Shown here: positions 1 through 8,203 of the stretch, piece by piece
Layout: each line of letters starts with the position of its first letter
Numbering within the stretch: the first letter of the stretch is position 1
Assembly: GCF_000720485.1 (NCBI RefSeq)
Contig: NZ_JOAX01000004.1
Coordinates: 248,001-312,000 of the forward strand
DNA from: Streptomyces ochraceiscleroticus
Lineage (GTDB): Bacteria; Actinomycetota; Actinomycetes; Streptomycetales; Streptomycetaceae
DNA length: 64,000 nt
Direction of reading: 5' to 3'
Position numbers and translations under genes: made by a program
Notes under the pieces: model-generated
Database searches by the model: none
What the model was told of the DNA's origin: nothing
What the model saw: only the letters and a program-made list of their open reading frames with translations

Positions 1-60
1 TCTCGACCACAAGGCACTCCCGAGAAGCAACACCTATGCACTCTCTGCAATTCACCGCCG

Positions 61-420
61 ATGGTGGGCCGCGCTCACCTTCTCGTGACCGGCTGCGGCT
101 TTCATGTCGCCGTCATCGACGCGCCCGGTCACGGCGACCGGCCGCGCACCGCGCGCGACGAGCAGGAGATGGCCGAGCTGCGCACGGCGCAGGCGGCGGG
201 CGAGCCGGAAGGCCCGATCGTCGTCCCGTACAACGCCCGCCTGGCGGAGCTCGCCGTGCCCGAGTACCGGGCGATCCTGTACGCCCTTCAGGAACTTCCG
301 GAGATCCGCGGCGAGGAACCGGTGGGCTACGTCGGCATCGGCCTGGGCACCGCGATCGGGGTGCCGCTGGTGGTGGTCGAGCCCAGGATCACGGCCGCGG
401 TCTTCGGCCTGATGACGAGC
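61..420 (+). pseudogene. alpha/beta-hydrolase remnant
   Basis: The reading frame encodes about 118 residues resembling the middle of an alpha/beta hydrolase. It has a strand followed by VIDAPGHGDRP, and later GYVGIGLGTAIG, which sits where a nucleophile-elbow motif would be expected, then ITAAVFGL. Beyond about position 420 the frame turns into low-complexity Pro/Arg/Ala sequence with no family resemblance, so the C-terminal half with the catalytic histidine is missing. Upstream of position 61 the frame hits a stop and the N-terminal strand is unclear. The elbow has Gly-Leu-Gly instead of a clear Ser nucleophile, which also argues for decay. I read it as a gene fragment and cannot name the substrate. 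Confidence 0.5.
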
Positions 421-800
421 CGGGGGCCGGCCGGAGCGAGGACGGCGTCGTACCCATCGCCGCCCGGCCCGGCGCCGCCCGCGGGGCGGTCGCGGGGCGG
501 TCGCGGGCGGACAGCGCGTGAGGCGCTTCGGCCGTCAGCGCCGCCAGCGATGGCGCACGGTTCGCGGACACGGCACGCCCTCACACGAACCGGTTCCCCC
601 ACACCCGTCCCTCACCACCCCTCCCCCACGGGCAGGGAACTTCTCCTGAGAAGGAAGCCGGGTAACCGGGCACTCTCCCACCCCGGGCGACGAGCCGTGG
701 CCACAGTGACCGAACTGCCGCGGGAGACTCCGGTTTCTGATAACACCTGGACATCTGTGGCCGAATGACGTGCTGGCGTCCGGAAAGGGGGGCGGTCGAG
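421..800. other. intergenic stretch without a supported gene
   Basis: This stretch separates the hydrolase remnant from the NB-ARC regulator. All frames give low-complexity translations. The only structure I see is a short perfect dyad at 640-653 (CTTCTC-CT-GAGAAG). It could be an operator or a weak hairpin for the downstream gene. Confidence 0.4.
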
Positions 801-2993
801 GTGGCGGAGGAGCGGCGGTTGGGGAACTTGCCGGTGCAGCGGGGCCGTCTGATCGGGCGGCGGGTGGAGCTGGCGCAGGTGGCGCGGCTGTTGCGGCGCT
901 CGCGGCTGGTGACGGTGACCGGGGTCGGCGGAGTGGGCAAGACCCGGCTGGCGCGGCACGCCGCCGCCGAGGTGCAGCCGCACTTCGCGGACGGGGTGTG
1001 GTGGGTGGAGCTGTCGCCGGTGAGTCAGGGCTCGGCGCTGCCGTACGCCATCGCCGAGGCACTGCCGCCGGCCGACCAGACCACCCGGCCGATGCTGGAG
1101 GTGGTGGCCGAGTATCTGGTCGGCCGGGAGGCACTGCTGGTATGGGACACCTGCGAGCACCTGGTGGCGGACTGCCGGGAGGCGGCCGCCACGCTGCTGA
1201 CCGTGGCGCCCCGGCTGCGCATTCTGGTCACCAGCCGCCGCTCGCTGGGCCTGCCCGCCGAGGACATGATCACCCTGGACCCGCTGCCGGTCCCGGAGGC
1301 GGACGACGCGGCGGCGGAGGGCAACGACGCGGTGCAGTTGCTGGCCGAGCGGGCGGCCGCGGCGGTGCCCGACTTCGCGGTCACTCCGGCCAACCGGGGC
1401 GAGCTGGTGGCGCTGTGCCGCCGGCTGGAGGGGCTGCCGCTGGCCATCGAGCTGGCCGCCGCCCGGCTGCGCGAGATGTCGTCGGCCGAGCTGAACCGGC
1501 GGCTGGACGACCGCTACGCCGTCCTCGGAGAGACCGAGCAAGCCGTGGACGAGGCGGATCCTCCCCCAAGCTCTCGGCTTCTCCCCCAGCCTTCGGCCGG
1601 GAGGTGCCCCCAGAGCAGGGAGGGACCCCCATGGCACCAGGCGCTGCGCACCGCGATCGGCTGGAGTCACCAGCTGTGCACCCCGGCCGAGCGGCTGGCC
1701 TGGGCCCGACTGTCGGTGTTCGCCGGGACCTTCGATACCGACTCCGCTTGCCGGGTGCTGGCCGACGAGCATCTGACCGCCGAGGACGTTCCCCGCCTCC
1801 TGACCGCCTTGGTGCAGGACTCGATCGTGGAGTGGGTGCCCACCGGGACCGGGGAGCGGTACCGGATGCTGGACACCCTCCGCGAGTTCGGCGCGTTCTG
1901 GCTGCGCGGCCTGGGCGAGGAGCGGGCGGTGCGCCGCCGCCACCGGGACCACTATCTGGCCCTGGCCCACGCCGCCGACGCCGCCTGGGTCGGATCGGAG
2001 CAGGTCGCCTGGTACGACCGGACGGTCGCCGACCATGCCAACCTGCGTACCGCGCTGGACTTCTGCCTCGCCGAAGGGGACGGGCACAGCGCGCTGGAGC
2101 TGGGCGGGGCGCTGTGGTTCTTCTGGTCCGCCTGCGGCTTCGTGCGGGAAGGCCGTCACTATCTGGATCAGGCCCTTGAACTGGAGTTGCCGCCTGGACC
2201 GGCCCGTGCCAAGGCCTTGTGGGCCTGCGGCCTCACCGCCATCGCCCAGGGCGACGCGGAGGCCAGTCTGCGCCTCGCCGGTGTCTTCCGGGAGACAGTG
2301 GCCGGGGAAACCGACGGGACCGCGCTGGTCGCCGCCGCCTATCTGGAGGGCGCCAGTCTCACCATCAGCGGCCACCAGACGCAGGCGGCCGAGGCGCTCG
2401 ACGCGGTGCCGCACGCTCCGCCGTGCCGTGGGCGTTATGACATCGCGTGGTTCGTGGCGCGGGCCACCCGGGCCTTCGTCCATATCCACCTCGGGCAGTT
2501 CGCCGACGCGTTGGCCGTCGCCGAGGACGTGTGCACGGAGTGCGTTCGGCGTGACGAGACCTGGGCCCGCGCCTGGGGCGATTACACGCGCGCCCTCGCC
2601 GCGCAGGGACTGGGACGGACCGAGGAGGCCGCGGCCCACGCCCGCGCCGCCCTCAACGGCAAGCGGCCCTTTCATGACAACCTCGGCATCGCCATGATCA
2701 TCGATCTGCTCGCCTCCGCGGCCGTCGCCTCCGGGCACGCCGAACGGGCCGCCCGGCTGCTGGGCATCGCCGAGCGGACCTGGCAGACCATCGGCACTCC
2801 CCAGATGGGCTCGCCCGACCTGGTCGCCGCTCGCTCGGCGTGCGAGGCACAGGCCCGCCGCCTCATCGGGGACGACGCCTACCGGACCGCCTTCCGCACC
2901 GGCTACGCCACCGCCCCCGCCGCCGGCATCGCCTACGCCCTGAGCGTGCCCGATCCGCCCCACCCCGCCACGGCGCCCGGCCGGCCCGGGTGA
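801..2993 (+). CDS. NB-ARC/TPR signal-transduction ATPase (AfsR/LuxR-like regulator without DNA-binding domain)
   Basis: A cytoplasmic STAND-type ATPase of about 730 residues. The P-loop is GVGGVGKTR (K47), the Walker B region is LLVWDTCEHL (D116), and a GLPLAIELAAARLR motif typical of NB-ARC proteins follows. The C-terminal half (from about residue 360) is helical TPR-like sequence. Neither a SARP nor a LuxR helix-turn-helix is visible, so it probably works through a partner or its DNA-binding part has been lost. I chose GTG 801 over an upstream ATG at 765 because AAAGGGGGG lies about 8 bases before it and because the paralogue at 46629 begins in the same way. About 25 residues (near 253-278) come from an inserted palindromic repeat. 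Its ligand and targets are unknown. Confidence 0.8.
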   Translation: MAEERRLGNLPVQRGRLIGRRVELAQVARLLRRSRLVTVTGVGGVGKTRLARHAAAEVQPHFADGVWWVELSPVSQGSALPYAIAEALPPADQTTRPMLEVVAEYLVGREALLVWDTCEHLVADCREAAATLLTVAPRLRILVTSRRSLGLPAEDMITLDPLPVPEADDAAAEGNDAVQLLAERAAAAVPDFAVTPANRGELVALCRRLEGLPLAIELAAARLREMSSAELNRRLDDRYAVLGETEQAVDEADPPPSSRLLPQPSAGRCPQSREGPPWHQALRTAIGWSHQLCTPAERLAWARLSVFAGTFDTDSACRVLADEHLTAEDVPRLLTALVQDSIVEWVPTGTGERYRMLDTLREFGAFWLRGLGEERAVRRRHRDHYLALAHAADAAWVGSEQVAWYDRTVADHANLRTALDFCLAEGDGHSALELGGALWFFWSACGFVREGRHYLDQALELELPPGPARAKALWACGLTAIAQGDAEASLRLAGVFRETVAGETDGTALVAAAYLEGASLTISGHQTQAAEALDAVPHAPPCRGRYDIAWFVARATRAFVHIHLGQFADALAVAEDVCTECVRRDETWARAWGDYTRALAAQGLGRTEEAAAHARAALNGKRPFHDNLGIAMIIDLLASAAVASGHAERAARLLGIAERTWQTIGTPQMGSPDLVAARSACEAQARRLIGDDAYRTAFRTGYATAPAAGIAYALSVPDPPHPATAPGRPG
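1559..1633. repeat. Streptomyces-type palindromic interspersed repeat inside a CDS
   Basis: The 75-bp segment contains CTCCCCCAAGCTCTCGGCTT, then an imperfect inverted repeat around CCTTCGGCC, then GGAGGTGCCCCC and GGGACCCCCAT. This composition is typical of short palindromic elements that normally lie between genes in Streptomyces. Here it sits in frame in the NB-ARC regulator, between the GETEQ segment and the conserved ALRTAIGWSH segment. The paralogue at 46629 has different, unrelated linker residues at this point. Confidence 0.7.
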
Positions 2994-3011
2994 TGCTCCC
3001 CGCTCCGTGCT

Positions 3012-3228
3012 TACGCCGGCGGCTCCAACGCCCACCGACGCCGGACTTGGAAGAAGCACCTTCACAGCTTCGCCGGGGACAGCGGCCTGGAGATCACGGT
3101 CTGCCACTTCCCACCGGGCACCTCGAAGTGGAACAAGATCGAGCACCGGATGTTGAGCCATCTCCGCCAACTGGCGCGGCCGACCGCTGACCAGCTATCA
3201 GGTCATCATCGAGACCATCGCCGCGACG
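3012..3228 (+). pseudogene. ISAzo13-type transposase C-terminal remnant
   Basis: The frame starting at 3012 reads YAGGSNAHRRRTWKKHL and then ITVCHFPPGTSKWNKIEHRM, which is the highly conserved C-terminal signature of ISAzo13-family transposases. After MLSH the homology continues only in another frame (ISANWRGRPLTSYQ followed by VIIETIAAT), so there is a one-base insertion or two-base deletion near 3160. The N-terminal three quarters of the transposase and any terminal inverted repeats are absent. The remnant ends only about 35 bp before the GntR operator, so an old insertion event may have set the left border of the GntR regulon. Confidence 0.8.
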
Positions 3229-3262
3229 GAGTCTCCCGCGCGGAAACCAGGTGGTAGCTTAC

Positions 3263-3279
3263 GTATACAAGAAGTATGC
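3263..3279. promoter_or_regulatory. operator half-site of the GntR regulon
   Basis: The 17 bases match the reverse complement of 6238-6254 at 16 of 17 positions (GTATAC, spacer, AAGTATGC). The other copy lies before the divergent transporter and DUF2848 genes. Here the site is just upstream of the ribosome-binding site of the GntR gene, which suggests negative autoregulation. The left arm of the longer palindrome is not preserved. Confidence 0.7.
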
Positions 3280-3299
3280 GACCTCAGGGGGCTGCGGTG

Positions 3300-3923
3300 G
3301 TGTCCGGTCGGGAGAAGGCCTACGAGTACCTCAAGGAGACGGTTCTGACGGACCCCGAGATGCAAGGGGTCTTCCTGTCCGAGCAGGAGATCGCCGACCG
3401 GATCGGTGTCTCCCGCACCCCGATCCGGGAAGCCCTGCTGCTGCTCGCCGCCGAGGATTTGGTCGAGCTGGTACCCAAGCGGGGCGCCCGAGTGGCGCCG
3501 CTGACGGGGCGGGAGATCAGGGAACTGATGGAGCTGCGGGGAATCGTCGAACGGCATGCCGCGCAGCAACTGATCGCGGCCGACCGCGCCCCCGTACCGG
3601 AGCTGCAGTCCCTGCTGGAGCGGCAGCGTGAGCTCACCGGCCCCGACCAGGCCAGGGAGTTCATCGCCGTCGACCAGCAGTTCCACTCGACGTTGGTCTC
3701 GGCCGTCGGCAACACCCTCCTGGAGCGGCATTACGAGGGCTTGCGCAGCCGTCAGGTCAGGGCCGGTACGGCGGCGGTGTTCAACCGCCAGGGGCGCCAG
3801 GAGGCGGTGCTGGAGGAGCACCGGGCCATCCTCGACGCTGTCGCGTCCGGCGACACCGAAGCCGCGTGCGCCGCGATCGACAACCATCTGGAATCGACGC
3901 TCAAGGTGCTGCTGGCGGGATAG
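3300..3923 (+). CDS. GntR-family transcriptional regulator, FadR/FCD type
   Basis: A 207-residue regulator with an N-terminal winged helix (about residues 5-75, containing LSEQEIADRIGVSRTPIREAL) and a C-terminal helical FCD ligand domain (about 80-205) with the usual scattered Asp/His metal or ligand residues. I prefer GTG 3300 (or GTG 3297) over ATG 3276 because AGGGGG at 3285-3290 is well spaced for it and because the putative operator covers 3263-3279. The convergent and divergent neighbours are a nitrilase-family amidase, an MHS-family transporter and a DUF2848 protein. A near-identical operator occurs before those genes, so this regulator very likely controls a small catabolic regulon. 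The inducer is unknown and is perhaps a carboxylate or amide. Confidence 0.88.
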   Translation: MSGREKAYEYLKETVLTDPEMQGVFLSEQEIADRIGVSRTPIREALLLLAAEDLVELVPKRGARVAPLTGREIRELMELRGIVERHAAQQLIAADRAPVPELQSLLERQRELTGPDQAREFIAVDQQFHSTLVSAVGNTLLERHYEGLRSRQVRAGTAAVFNRQGRQEAVLEEHRAILDAVASGDTEAACAAIDNHLESTLKVLLAG

Positions 3924-3950
3924 ACGCACCCGCCCGGGCCGAGGAGAGAA

Positions 3951-3990
3951 GTCCGCGCCCCGCCCTTCGTCCGAAGGACGGGGCGCGGAC
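3951..3990. terminator. bidirectional terminator hairpin
   Basis: A perfect 12-bp outer stem (GTCCGCGCCCCG with CGGGGCGCGGAC) encloses a second dyad, CCTTCG/CGAAGG. It sits between the convergent GntR and amidase genes, 27 bases after one stop codon and 8 bases after the other. Confidence 0.85.
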
Positions 3991-3998
3991 TCACCTGT

Positions 3999-4793
3999 TC
4001 AGCTCCGCCACAGCTCCGGCCGTCGGTTGGCCAGCACGGACGTCTTCTCGCGTACGGCGGCGACCTCGTCGATGTCCAGGTCGGTCACCAGCAGCTCCGG
4101 GTCGCTTCCCAGGCGGTGACGTACGGTCCCGTCGGGGCCGACGATCCGGCTGTGCCCGATGCCCGTCGGTGCCGGGCCCGCCGGGGTGCCTGGGTCGGCC
4201 TGGTCGACCGCGGCGACCCAAACGGTGGCGTCCAGGGCCCGGGCACGCACCAGCAGCTCCCAGTGGTCGAGTTTGCCGGGGCCGGCGCCCCAGGAGGCCG
4301 CCAGCAGCGTCGCCGCCGCGCCGGCGTCGGCGTGGGCCCGGAACAGCTCGGGGAAGCGGACGTCGTAGCAAGTGGCGAGGCCCATCCGTACGCCGTCCAC
4401 GTCGATGGTGACGATCCGCGAGCCCGCGGCGACGGTGTCCGACTCCGCGTAGCCGAAGGCGTCGTAGAGGTGAATCTTGTCGTACGACGTGTCGACGCCG
4501 GGTCCCGTGGCGAGCAAGGTGTTGGCCACGCGTCCGTCGGGGGCGGGGGTGAACATGCCCGCCACGACGATCGTGCCCGTGGCCCTGGCGATCTCCCGCA
4601 CCCCGTCCGCCCACCGCCCGTCCAGCGGCTCGGCGAGTGGCGCCAGGGGGGTGCCGAAGCAGGCCATCGACGCTTCGGGGAAGACGACGACGCGGGCTCC
4701 GGCGTCCACTGCGCGCCGCGTCCACTCTTCGATGAGCCGCAGGTTCTTCTCGGGGTCGGGGCCGGTGGTGAGCTGGCTCAGGGCGATGCGCAT
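3999..4793 (-). CDS. carbon-nitrogen hydrolase (nitrilase superfamily amidase)
   Basis: A cytosolic amidase of 264 residues, the usual size for a single-domain nitrilase-superfamily enzyme. The catalytic triad is visible as E40 in VVVFPEAS, K106 in SYDKIHLYD and C142 in LATCYDVRFPEL. Members of this branch hydrolyse small amides such as omega-amides, carbamoyl compounds and deaminated glutamine. The substrate cannot be fixed here. The gene follows the MHS transporter gene on the same strand after 54 bases, so the pair probably takes up and hydrolyses the same small compound. The operon would be controlled from the palindrome at 6238-6265. Confidence 0.88.
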   Translation of the reverse strand: MRIALSQLTTGPDPEKNLRLIEEWTRRAVDAGARVVVFPEASMACFGTPLAPLAEPLDGRWADGVREIARATGTIVVAGMFTPAPDGRVANTLLATGPGVDTSYDKIHLYDAFGYAESDTVAAGSRIVTIDVDGVRMGLATCYDVRFPELFRAHADAGAAATLLAASWGAGPGKLDHWELLVRARALDATVWVAAVDQADPGTPAGPAPTGIGHSRIVGPDGTVRHRLGSDPELLVTDLDIDEVAAVREKTSVLANRRPELWRS

Positions 4794-4847
4794 GGCGGTC
4801 TGCTCCTTGGTGGGATGAGGCGATGGCTCGCCGGGGAACCGAGGGAA

Positions 4848-6200
4848 TCAGTTGGCGTCTGCCGCGGCCTCGGCGGTCGGCGCGGCGAGTCGGGCGTCTT
4901 CGTCGACGGCGGCTTCGGGGTCCCGGCCCAGGTACACCCCGATGACGGTGACGGCCGCGGCGAGGGTGACGTACAGGGCGAGCGGCACCCAGCTGTCGTA
5001 CGCGCTGAGCAGGGCGGTGAACAGCAGTGGGGCGACGGCGCCGCCGATGATGCCGGCCAGGGTGTACGCCAGCGAGGAACCCGTGTAGCGCAGCCGGGGC
5101 GAGAACTGCTCGGCGATGAAGGCGGCCTGCGGCCCGTACAGGAAGGAGTGGACAGCCAGGGCCACGACGACGCCGACAGCCAGTGGGAGCCAGCCGCCGT
5201 CCGCCATGGGGAAGAACACGAACGGCCACACGCCCGCGGCCACGGTGGCACCGCCGTACAGCAGACGGCGGTTGATCCGGTCGGAGACGGCGCCGGCCAG
5301 CGGGATGAGGACGACCTGGAGCGAGGAGCCGATCAGAACGGCCGCCAGGGCGGAGCCGCGCTCCATCCCCAGCTCCTGGGTGGCGTACGTCAGGACGAAG
5401 ACGGTGAACATCGCGTACAGCACGTCGGGGCCGACGCGACAGAGGATCGCGGCGATCAGGGCGCGGGGCTGCGTGGTGAACACTTCGCGGATCGGGGCCT
5501 CGGGCCGGGACTGCTCGGCCTCCATGGCCTTGAAGACCGGGGTCTCCTCCAGCTTCACCCGGATCCACAGTCCGAAGCCGACCAGGGCCCCGGAGAGGAG
5601 GAAGGCCACGCGCCAGCCCCACGACTCGAACTGGGCCTCCGTGAGGAGTACGCCCAGGGCGGCCAGGACCCCGTTGGCCAGGAGATTGCCCGCGGGCGGA
5701 CCCACCTGGGCGGCGGAGGCGTAGAAGCCACGGCGCCGTGGATCGCCGAACTCGCTGGACAACAGCACGGCACCGCCCCACTCGCCGCCGACACCGACGC
5801 CCTGCGCGAATCGCAGCACGACCAGGATGATCGGGGCGGCGACACCCATCGTGGAGTACGCGGGCAGCAGGCCGATCAGGAACGTGGCCGCGCCGATGAG
5901 GATCAGCGTGGCGATGAGCACCTTCTTGCGGCCGATCACATCGCCGAGGCGGCCGAAGACGAACCCGCCCAGCGGGCGTGAGACGTAGCCGACCGCGTAG
6001 GTCGAGAACGCGAGGAGGGTGCCGGTGAGCGGGTCCTTGGACGGGAAGAACTGGTCGCCGAAGACCAGGGCCGCCGCGGCGGAGTAGATAGCGAAGTCGT
6101 ACCACTCCAGGGCCGTGCCGGTCAGGCTCGCGGCGAAGGCCCGGCGGACGCCGGAGCGCCGCTCGGACGCCGTCGGCCCGCCCTTCGGGGTGTCGTGCAT
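4848..6200 (-). CDS. MFS transporter, metabolite:H+ symporter (MHS/ShiA-like) family
   Basis: About 450 residues with twelve hydrophobic segments. The N-terminus carries the MHS signature TALEWYDFAIY, followed by RPLGGFVFGRLGD and IGRKKVL in the loop between helices 2 and 3. Family members import small carboxylates such as shikimate, proline/betaine or 2-oxoglutarate with protons. I start it at ATG 6200 because AAGGA lies 8 bases upstream; longer in-frame starts would run through the operator. It leads an operon with the amidase and is divergent from the DUF2848 gene, with the 28-bp palindrome in the shared promoter region. Its substrate is likely the same compound metabolised by those enzymes. 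Confidence 0.85.
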   Translation of the reverse strand: MHDTPKGGPTASERRSGVRRAFAASLTGTALEWYDFAIYSAAAALVFGDQFFPSKDPLTGTLLAFSTYAVGYVSRPLGGFVFGRLGDVIGRKKVLIATLILIGAATFLIGLLPAYSTMGVAAPIILVVLRFAQGVGVGGEWGGAVLLSSEFGDPRRRGFYASAAQVGPPAGNLLANGVLAALGVLLTEAQFESWGWRVAFLLSGALVGFGLWIRVKLEETPVFKAMEAEQSRPEAPIREVFTTQPRALIAAILCRVGPDVLYAMFTVFVLTYATQELGMERGSALAAVLIGSSLQVVLIPLAGAVSDRINRRLLYGGATVAAGVWPFVFFPMADGGWLPLAVGVVVALAVHSFLYGPQAAFIAEQFSPRLRYTGSSLAYTLAGIIGGAVAPLLFTALLSAYDSWVPLALYVTLAAAVTVIGVYLGRDPEAAVDEDARLAAPTAEAAADAN

Positions 6201-6237
6201 GGTTCCCATCCTTGCGTCGGGGGACATCGACCTGTCG

Positions 6238-6265
6238 GCATACTTCCTGTATACAGGTCGTATGC
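6238..6265. promoter_or_regulatory. 28-bp palindromic operator between divergent genes
   Basis: The sequence reads GCATAC-NN-CCTGTATACAGG-NN-GTATGC, symmetric at every base except the two-base spacers. It lies 37 bp upstream of the transporter start and 90 bp upstream of the DUF2848 start. Half of it recurs before the GntR gene at 3263-3279. I infer that it is the main binding site of that GntR regulator. Confidence 0.8.
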
Positions 6266-6355
6266 GCAAGCCTCCGCGCAAGAACTTAACCGTTTTAACC
6301 GCGGAGAAATTCGCTTCCCGTACCGGAATCCGATCTCGATCTCTGGGAGTACCCC

Positions 6356-7042
6356 GTGGCTGTGCTGACCTTCGAACTGCCCGACGGATCGACACGCGAG
6401 GTCGACGTCATACAGGTCTTCAACGCCGGATACGCCGGCCGCAATCAGGAGGATGTCGCCGCGCATGTCGCCGAACTCGCCGAACTCGGTGTCCCTGCCC
6501 CCTCCGTGACGCCCGCCCTCTACCCCGTTCCCCCCTACCTTGCCCAGCAGACCGAGTGCGTAGCGGTCCAGCACGGGCGCACTTCGGGCGAGGCGGAGTG
6601 GGCGCTGATCGTGGCGGACGACGGGGAACTGCTGCTCACGGCCGCCTGCGACCACACCGACCGCGACCTCGAAGTGCACGGCGTGGCCTGGAGCAAGAAC
6701 GCCTCTCCCGATGTCCTCGGACGGCGCGCCTGGCGCCTGGCCGATGTCGAATCGCGCCTCGACGCACTCACCCTGCGCGCCTGGGTCGCCCACGACGGCA
6801 AGGAGACCGAAATACAGCACGGCACGCTCGCCGAGCTCCTCACCCCGGCCTACTGGGCCGACGTCCTGAGCTCCCGCGGCGATCTCACGCCCGGCACCGT
6901 CCTCATCTCCGGGACCATCCCCATGACCTCGGGTGTCGACCAGTTCGCCGACGCCTGGCGGGTGGAACTGGGCGACCCCGCCACCGGTGACACCATCCGG
7001 GTCGCCTACGACGTACGGCCGATGCCGGAACCCATCGGCTGA
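6356..7042 (+). CDS. DUF2848 family protein
   Basis: A soluble protein of 228 residues matching what I know of the DUF2848 family. It has an early VFNAGYAGRN segment, the YPVPPYLA motif, and a long beta-rich C-terminal half with DLEVHGVAWSKN and GTIPMTSGV. The family is related in fold to the fumarylacetoacetate hydrolase group and is usually found in catabolic operons, but no reaction has been established that I can name. GTG 6356 is preceded by GGGAG. It is divergent from the transporter and amidase genes and shares their operator, so I infer it is a third enzyme of the same pathway. Confidence 0.75.
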   Translation: MAVLTFELPDGSTREVDVIQVFNAGYAGRNQEDVAAHVAELAELGVPAPSVTPALYPVPPYLAQQTECVAVQHGRTSGEAEWALIVADDGELLLTAACDHTDRDLEVHGVAWSKNASPDVLGRRAWRLADVESRLDALTLRAWVAHDGKETEIQHGTLAELLTPAYWADVLSSRGDLTPGTVLISGTIPMTSGVDQFADAWRVELGDPATGDTIRVAYDVRPMPEPIG

Positions 7043-7070
7043 GGCGAGATCCGCCCGGTGGGGGTACGAG

Positions 7071-7111
7071 GACCGGCAGGGACCGACGGTGAACGTCGGT
7101 CCCTGCCGGTC
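7071..7111. terminator. perfect 18-bp stem terminator
   Basis: The arms at 7071-7088 and 7094-7111 are exact reverse complements with a five-base loop (GTGAA). The hairpin sits between the convergent DUF2848 and LysR genes and should stop transcription from both sides. Confidence 0.9.
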
Positions 7112-7228
7112 AGACCGTTCCGCATGCCGGCGCAGCTGGCCGTGCGTCAAGAGCCGGTCGTGCCAAGGGTGGAGCGCCTGGCCGCTGCCGCGATGGCACC
7201 TTCGTAGCGGCGCCATGCGGCCGTTGCA

Positions 7229-8107
7229 TCATGCCGCGCGGTCGGTCTCGCGGGAGGCGAGGAGGGCGCGTACGGCCTCGATGGCGGTGCCGGTCAGGGA
7301 GGGGTCGGCGCCGCGCCGGGGGCGCGCGCTGAGCGGGACCGGGGAGACGGCGGGGAGGTCGTCGCGCGGGACGAGTCCCTCGGGGTGCTGGCCGCCGGGA
7401 ACCGCGAGCAGGGCGACGCCGAGCCCGGCGCGGGCGGCGTCCAGGACACCCGCGAGATATCCGGCCTCTGCGACGACGGTGGCCGGGATGTCATGGGCGG
7501 CCAGCGCCGTGAGGGCACGGCGGCGGATGACGCACGGCTCGTTGATGGCGACCAGTGGCAGCGGGGCGGCGGCGGACGCCGTCCAGCCGGGAGCCGCGTA
7601 CCAGCGCAACGGGAGGGCACCAACAGGGGTGCCCGCGGCGGCGGTTGCCTCGGTGACGTAGACGGCGAGGTCGGCTTCGGCGCGCTCGACCGCGTCCGTC
7701 AGGCGTACCGAGCGGTCGATCCGTACCCGGACCTCGGCACCCGGACGCACCGCCCGCACCGCCTCGGTGAGCACCGGGAGGATCTGGTCGGCACCATGCT
7801 CGGTGGCACCGATGACGACGGTCGCGGCCGCGGGCCCGTCTTCGCCGAGCAGTCGGCGGACGGCGCCGTCGTGCGCACCGAGGATCAGCCGGGCTTCTTC
7901 GAGGAGCTGGGTGCCGTGGGCGGTGAACCGGGTTCTGCGTCCGTCGCGTTCGACGACGGGAGCGCCGAGAGTCTTCTCCAGCCGTCGGACGTGCTGGCTG
8001 ACCGCGGACTGGCTGAGCGCGAGCGCACCGGCTGCGCGGTGGAAGCCGCCGTAGTCGGCTACGGCGACGAGGCTGCGCAGCGCCACGATGTCCAGGGTCG
8101 GTCGCAT
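7229..8107 (-). CDS. LysR-family transcriptional regulator
   Basis: A 292-residue LysR-type protein. The N-terminal winged helix (residues 4-64) reads LRSLVAVADYGGFHRAAGAL followed by SQSAVSQHVRRLEKTLG, and the rest is a periplasmic-binding-protein-like effector domain. It is divergent from the leader peptide and sulfur operon starting at 8204, the classical LysR layout. It is therefore probably the local activator or repressor of that operon, in the manner of CysB/Cbl-type or sulfonate regulators. The short AT-rich dyad at 8136-8149 in the shared promoter is a plausible binding site. The co-inducer cannot be deduced. Confidence 0.88.
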   Translation of the reverse strand: MRPTLDIVALRSLVAVADYGGFHRAAGALALSQSAVSQHVRRLEKTLGAPVVERDGRRTRFTAHGTQLLEEARLILGAHDGAVRRLLGEDGPAAATVVIGATEHGADQILPVLTEAVRAVRPGAEVRVRIDRSVRLTDAVERAEADLAVYVTEATAAAGTPVGALPLRWYAAPGWTASAAAPLPLVAINEPCVIRRRALTALAAHDIPATVVAEAGYLAGVLDAARAGLGVALLAVPGGQHPEGLVPRDDLPAVSPVPLSARPRRGADPSLTGTAIEAVRALLASRETDRAA

Positions 8108-8116
8108 GGGCCGAGG

Positions 8117-8160
8117 CTAGCAGTAATTGATTATGAATCGTGATCGATTTTGATGGCGAA
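8117..8160. promoter_or_regulatory. AT-rich divergent promoter/operator region
   Basis: This is one of the few AT-rich patches in the window. It contains the dyad AATCG-TGAT-CGATT at 8136-8149 and lies between the LysR gene and the sulfur leader peptide. I infer a LysR binding site plus the promoters of both transcripts. Confidence 0.5.
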
Positions 8161-8203
8161 TCGTCGTTGGACGTACGGTTCCCGCCTCCGGCATGCTGAG
8201 CGC

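Noticed and set aside
612..3170. Very long open frame (852 codons) on the reverse strand
   Set aside because: It lies opposite the NB-ARC regulator; its Gly/Gln/Arg-rich translation has no domain, which is expected opposite high-GC third-position genes.
3991..6105. 704-codon reverse frame across the amidase and transporter genes
   Set aside because: It overlaps two clear genes in a different frame on the same strand and gives Arg/Pro-rich noise.
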